Positions 5,482-7,704 of a stretch of 7,704 bases of DNA are shown one piece after another. The translations under genes and the position numbers were made by a program. The notes beneath the pieces were generated by a model. The model was not told where the DNA came from, did no database searches, and saw only the letters and a program-made list of their open reading frames with translations. How positions within the stretch are numbered: the first letter of the stretch is position 1; each line of letters begins with the position of its first letter. Source of the stretch: Flavobacteriaceae bacterium (GTDB lineage Bacteria > Bacteroidota > Bacteroidia > Flavobacteriales > Flavobacteriaceae); the NCBI GenBank assembly GCA_020435885.1, contig JAGQYU010000154.1, forward strand, positions 1 through 7,704, given 5' to 3'.

Positions 5482-7068
5482 ATGAGCTTTTTAAAGGAAA
5501 TACAACGCAGACGCACATTTGGTATCATATCTCACCCTGATGCCGGTAAAACTACCTTAACAGAAAAATTACTGTTGTTTGGTGGTGCCATTCAAGAAGC
5601 CGGAGCTGTTAAAAGCAACAAGATCAAGAAAGGGGCTACTTCAGACTTTATGGAAATAGAGCGCCAACGTGGTATTTCTGTAGCAACCTCTGTACTTGCA
5701 TTCATCTATAAAAACAAGAAGATCAACATTTTAGACACACCTGGGCATAAAGATTTTGCTGAAGATACATTTAGAACCTTAACTGCTGTTGACAGTGTTA
5801 TTGTGGTGATTGACGTTGCCAAAGGGGTTGAGGAACAAACCGAAAAGTTAGTTGAAGTTTGCCGTATGCGAAATATCCCTATGATCGTTTTCATCAATAA
5901 ACTTGACCGTGAAGGAAAAGATGCTTTTGACCTGTTGGATGAAGTGGAACAAAAATTGGGATTAACCGTTACGCCGCTGAGTTTCCCTATTGGTATGGGT
6001 TACGACTTTAAAGGTATTTATAACATATGGGAAAAGAAATTGAACCTTTATTCCGGTGATAATAAACAAAACATCTCTAAAGGTATTGAATTTGATGATG
6101 TTAATAATCCTGAACTCGATAAACAAGTTGGCAAAAACGCAGCTACTAAACTACGTGAAGAACTAGAGTTGGTCTACGAAGTATATCCTGATTTTGATAG
6201 AGAAACCTACTTGAAAGGGAACTTACAACCTGTATTCTTCGGCTCGGCTTTGAACAATTTTGGTGTTAAAGAATTATTGGACTGTTTTATAGAAATAGCA
6301 CCTTCACCTCAGCCGAAAATGTCAGATACACGTTTGGTAGAACCCACAGAAAATACTATGACAGGGTTTGTGTTTAAAATACATGCCAATATGGATCCAA
6401 AGCACAGAGACCGATTGGCCTTTGTCAAAATAGTTTCCGGCACATTTAAACGCAATGTAAATTACCTGCATGTACGTCATAACAAAACACTAAAATTCTC
6501 CAGCCCCAATGCTTTCTTTGCGGAGAAAAAAGAAATTGTAGATGAGTCCTTTCCGGGAGATATTGTTGGTTTACACGATACAGGCAACTTTAAAATCGGT
6601 GATACCTTAACTGAAGGAGAGCTATTGAACTTTAAAGGGATACCAAGTTTTTCGCCTGAACATTTCCGTTATGTAAACAATGCTGATCCTTTGAAAGCTA
6701 AGCAATTAACAAAAGGTTTAGATCAGTTAATGGACGAGGGTGTAGCGCAGTTATTCACCTTAGAAATGAACGGAAGAAAGATAATTGGAACTGTTGGAGC
6801 TTTACAATATGAGGTAATTCAATATCGATTGGAGCATGAATATGGTGCTAAATGTACGTATGAAAATTTGAATGTTCACAAGGCTTGCTGGGTAGAACCT
6901 GAAGATTTTAAAAATGCAGAATTTGCTGATTTTAAACGTGTAAAACAGCGCTATTTAGCAACAGACAAACAAGGGCAACTGGTATTCTTGGCAGACTCAG
7001 CTTTCACCATTCAAATGACACAAGACAAATACCCAACCGTTAAACTACATTATACAAGCGAGTTTTAA
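5482..7068 (+). CDS. prfC: Peptide chain release factor 3 (RF3)
   Basis: A 528-residue translational GTPase, essentially the length of E. coli RF3 (529). RF3 uses GTP to eject RF1/RF2 from the ribosome after peptide release and is cytosolic. The G motifs are all present: P-loop SHPDAGKT (17-24), switch RGISVATS (63-70), DTPGH (85-89) and NKLD (139-142). The opening FLKEIQRRRTFGIISHPDAG is diagnostic for RF3 as opposed to EF-G, LepA or TypA, all of which share the GTPase core. Domains II and III follow, including FKIHANMDPKHRDR around residues 298-311, another RF3 signature. The ATG at 5482 gives the standard N terminus and lies 18 bases after an exact -7 box. Nothing about it looks degraded. 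Confidence 0.97.
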   Translation: MSFLKEIQRRRTFGIISHPDAGKTTLTEKLLLFGGAIQEAGAVKSNKIKKGATSDFMEIERQRGISVATSVLAFIYKNKKINILDTPGHKDFAEDTFRTLTAVDSVIVVIDVAKGVEEQTEKLVEVCRMRNIPMIVFINKLDREGKDAFDLLDEVEQKLGLTVTPLSFPIGMGYDFKGIYNIWEKKLNLYSGDNKQNISKGIEFDDVNNPELDKQVGKNAATKLREELELVYEVYPDFDRETYLKGNLQPVFFGSALNNFGVKELLDCFIEIAPSPQPKMSDTRLVEPTENTMTGFVFKIHANMDPKHRDRLAFVKIVSGTFKRNVNYLHVRHNKTLKFSSPNAFFAEKKEIVDESFPGDIVGLHDTGNFKIGDTLTEGELLNFKGIPSFSPEHFRYVNNADPLKAKQLTKGLDQLMDEGVAQLFTLEMNGRKIIGTVGALQYEVIQYRLEHEYGAKCTYENLNVHKACWVEPEDFKNAEFADFKRVKQRYLATDKQGQLVFLADSAFTIQMTQDKYPTVKLHYTSEF

Positions 7069-7107
7069 CCATTGCAATTTTAGACGGTATCATTAACCCA
7101 ATTTACT

Positions 7108-7115
7108 TATCTTTA
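7108..7115 (+). promoter_or_regulatory. Possible -7 promoter box for the AI-2E family gene
   Basis: TATCTTTA differs from TAnnTTTG only in the last base and ends 5 bases before the ATG at 7121, which would make a very short leader. The 52-bp gap after prfC holds no visible terminator, so read-through from prfC is also possible. Confidence 0.3.
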
Positions 7116-7120
7116 CCGTT

Positions 7121-7704
7121 ATGAATTCAAAGATTATAGCCAACGGTATCTTACGTGCCATAACCATTTTAACAGGCATTGCACTACTATTCTATTTTCT
7201 GTATAAAATCCAGTCAGTTATAGTATATATCATCATAGCTGCTGTTTTATCGTTAATTGCAAGGCCATTAATTCTTTTCCTTCGCAGAAAGCTAAAATTT
7301 CCCAATACATTGGCTGTAGTGGTTACCATGCTATTATTTTTAGGCTTTATTGGAGGATTGATTTCCATGTTCATTCCATTGATCAATAAGCAGAGTAAAA
7401 ACTTGGCTTTGTTAGATATGCATCAATTGGAACTGAATCTAGAAAACCTTCTAGATCAAGTAAATAACTACCTTTTAGAAAGAGGTATTAATATTTTTGA
7501 CCAATTAAAAACCATTGATGTTTTTTCAAACTTTAAAGCAATACCTAATCTATTGAATAGTGTTATAGGAGCTGTGGGAAGTTTAAGTATCGGTCTGTTT
7601 TCCGTGTTATTCATCTCCTTTTTTCTGATGAAAGACAGCCGAATTCTAAACAAAGGATTGCTTGTCTTAGTGCCTGATAATAAAGAAAGTCGCTTTCAAA
7701 AATC
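7121..7704 (+). CDS. AI-2E/PerM family membrane transporter (N-terminal part, cut by window edge)
   Basis: An open frame of 194 codons runs from the ATG at 7121 off the right edge. The protein begins MNSKIIANGILRAITILTG. Hydrophobic segments fall near residues 12-46 (two closely spaced helices with a YKIQSVIVYIIIAAVLS centre) and 64-87, followed by a soluble, helical, charged stretch at about 88-145, and another membrane segment near 150-171 ending FISFFLMKD. Two helices, then a third with FIPLI, then a long amphipathic region before SLSIGLFSVLFISFFLMKD is the characteristic layout of the AI-2E/PerM (YdiK) family of about 350 residues. Members have been linked to autoinducer-2 export (TqsA) or sodium/proton exchange, but most have no proven substrate, so none is assigned here. 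About half of the protein is missing. Confidence 0.87.
   Translation, partial: MNSKIIANGILRAITILTGIALLFYFLYKIQSVIVYIIIAAVLSLIARPLILFLRRKLKFPNTLAVVVTMLLFLGFIGGLISMFIPLINKQSKNLALLDMHQLELNLENLLDQVNNYLLERGINIFDQLKTIDVFSNFKAIPNLLNSVIGAVGSLSIGLFSVLFISFFLMKDSRILNKGLLVLVPDNKESRFQK

Noticed and set aside
5706..5897. 63-codon minus-strand frame inside prfC
   Set aside because: It is the antisense shadow of the GTPase-domain codons and has no promoter or motif.
7192..7653. Two minus-strand frames of 64 and 61 codons (7192-7386 and 7468-7653)
   Set aside because: Both are antisense to the AI-2E family gene, whose translation has clear membrane segments and family motifs in the plus frame.

Overview
The window looks like chromosome from a member of the Bacteroidota, most likely Flavobacteriaceae. 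It is AT-rich. There are no Shine-Dalgarno-like sequences in front of the genes. Five exact copies of the TAnnTTTG -7 promoter box known from this phylum sit just upstream of gene starts. Two of the genes encode lipoproteins, and the proteins resemble flavobacterial homologues.

Layout, left to right. A minus-strand class I mannose-6-phosphate isomerase is cut by the left edge (1-146). It is divergent from an adenine/adenosine deaminase gene (217-1233, +). Three bases after the deaminase begins a small acidic gene of unknown function. It is split into two reading frames (1237-1371 and 1347-1682), most simply explained by a one-base frameshift. Converging on it from the other strand is a block read right to left: a BNR/Asp-box lipoprotein (4651-3422), idi (3375-2848), a PTPS/QueD-family enzyme overlapping idi by 4 bp (2851-2441), and an EGLN/PHD2-like prolyl hydroxylase (2371-1736) with its own promoter box. 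Divergent from the BNR lipoprotein is a cyclophilin lipoprotein (4713-5417, +). It is followed on the + strand by prfC, encoding release factor 3 (5482-7068), and by the first 194 codons of an AI-2E/PerM-family membrane protein cut by the right edge (7121-7704).

Most of this is ordinary metabolism and housekeeping: purine salvage, isoprenoid and pterin synthesis, translation termination, envelope protein folding. I see no mobile element, CRISPR array, RNA gene or defence system. The points most worth a second look are: (i) the cysteine- and histidine-rich 'sialidase-like' lipoprotein, which is probably not a sialidase; (ii) the oxygen-sensor-type prolyl hydroxylase, whose family includes an EF-Tu hydroxylase; (iii) the PTPS-type Cys-x5-His-Gly-His motif in a protein that automatic annotation would probably call QueD; (iv) the frameshifted small gene; and (v) two divergent promoter boxes that share a 12-bp perfect palindrome.
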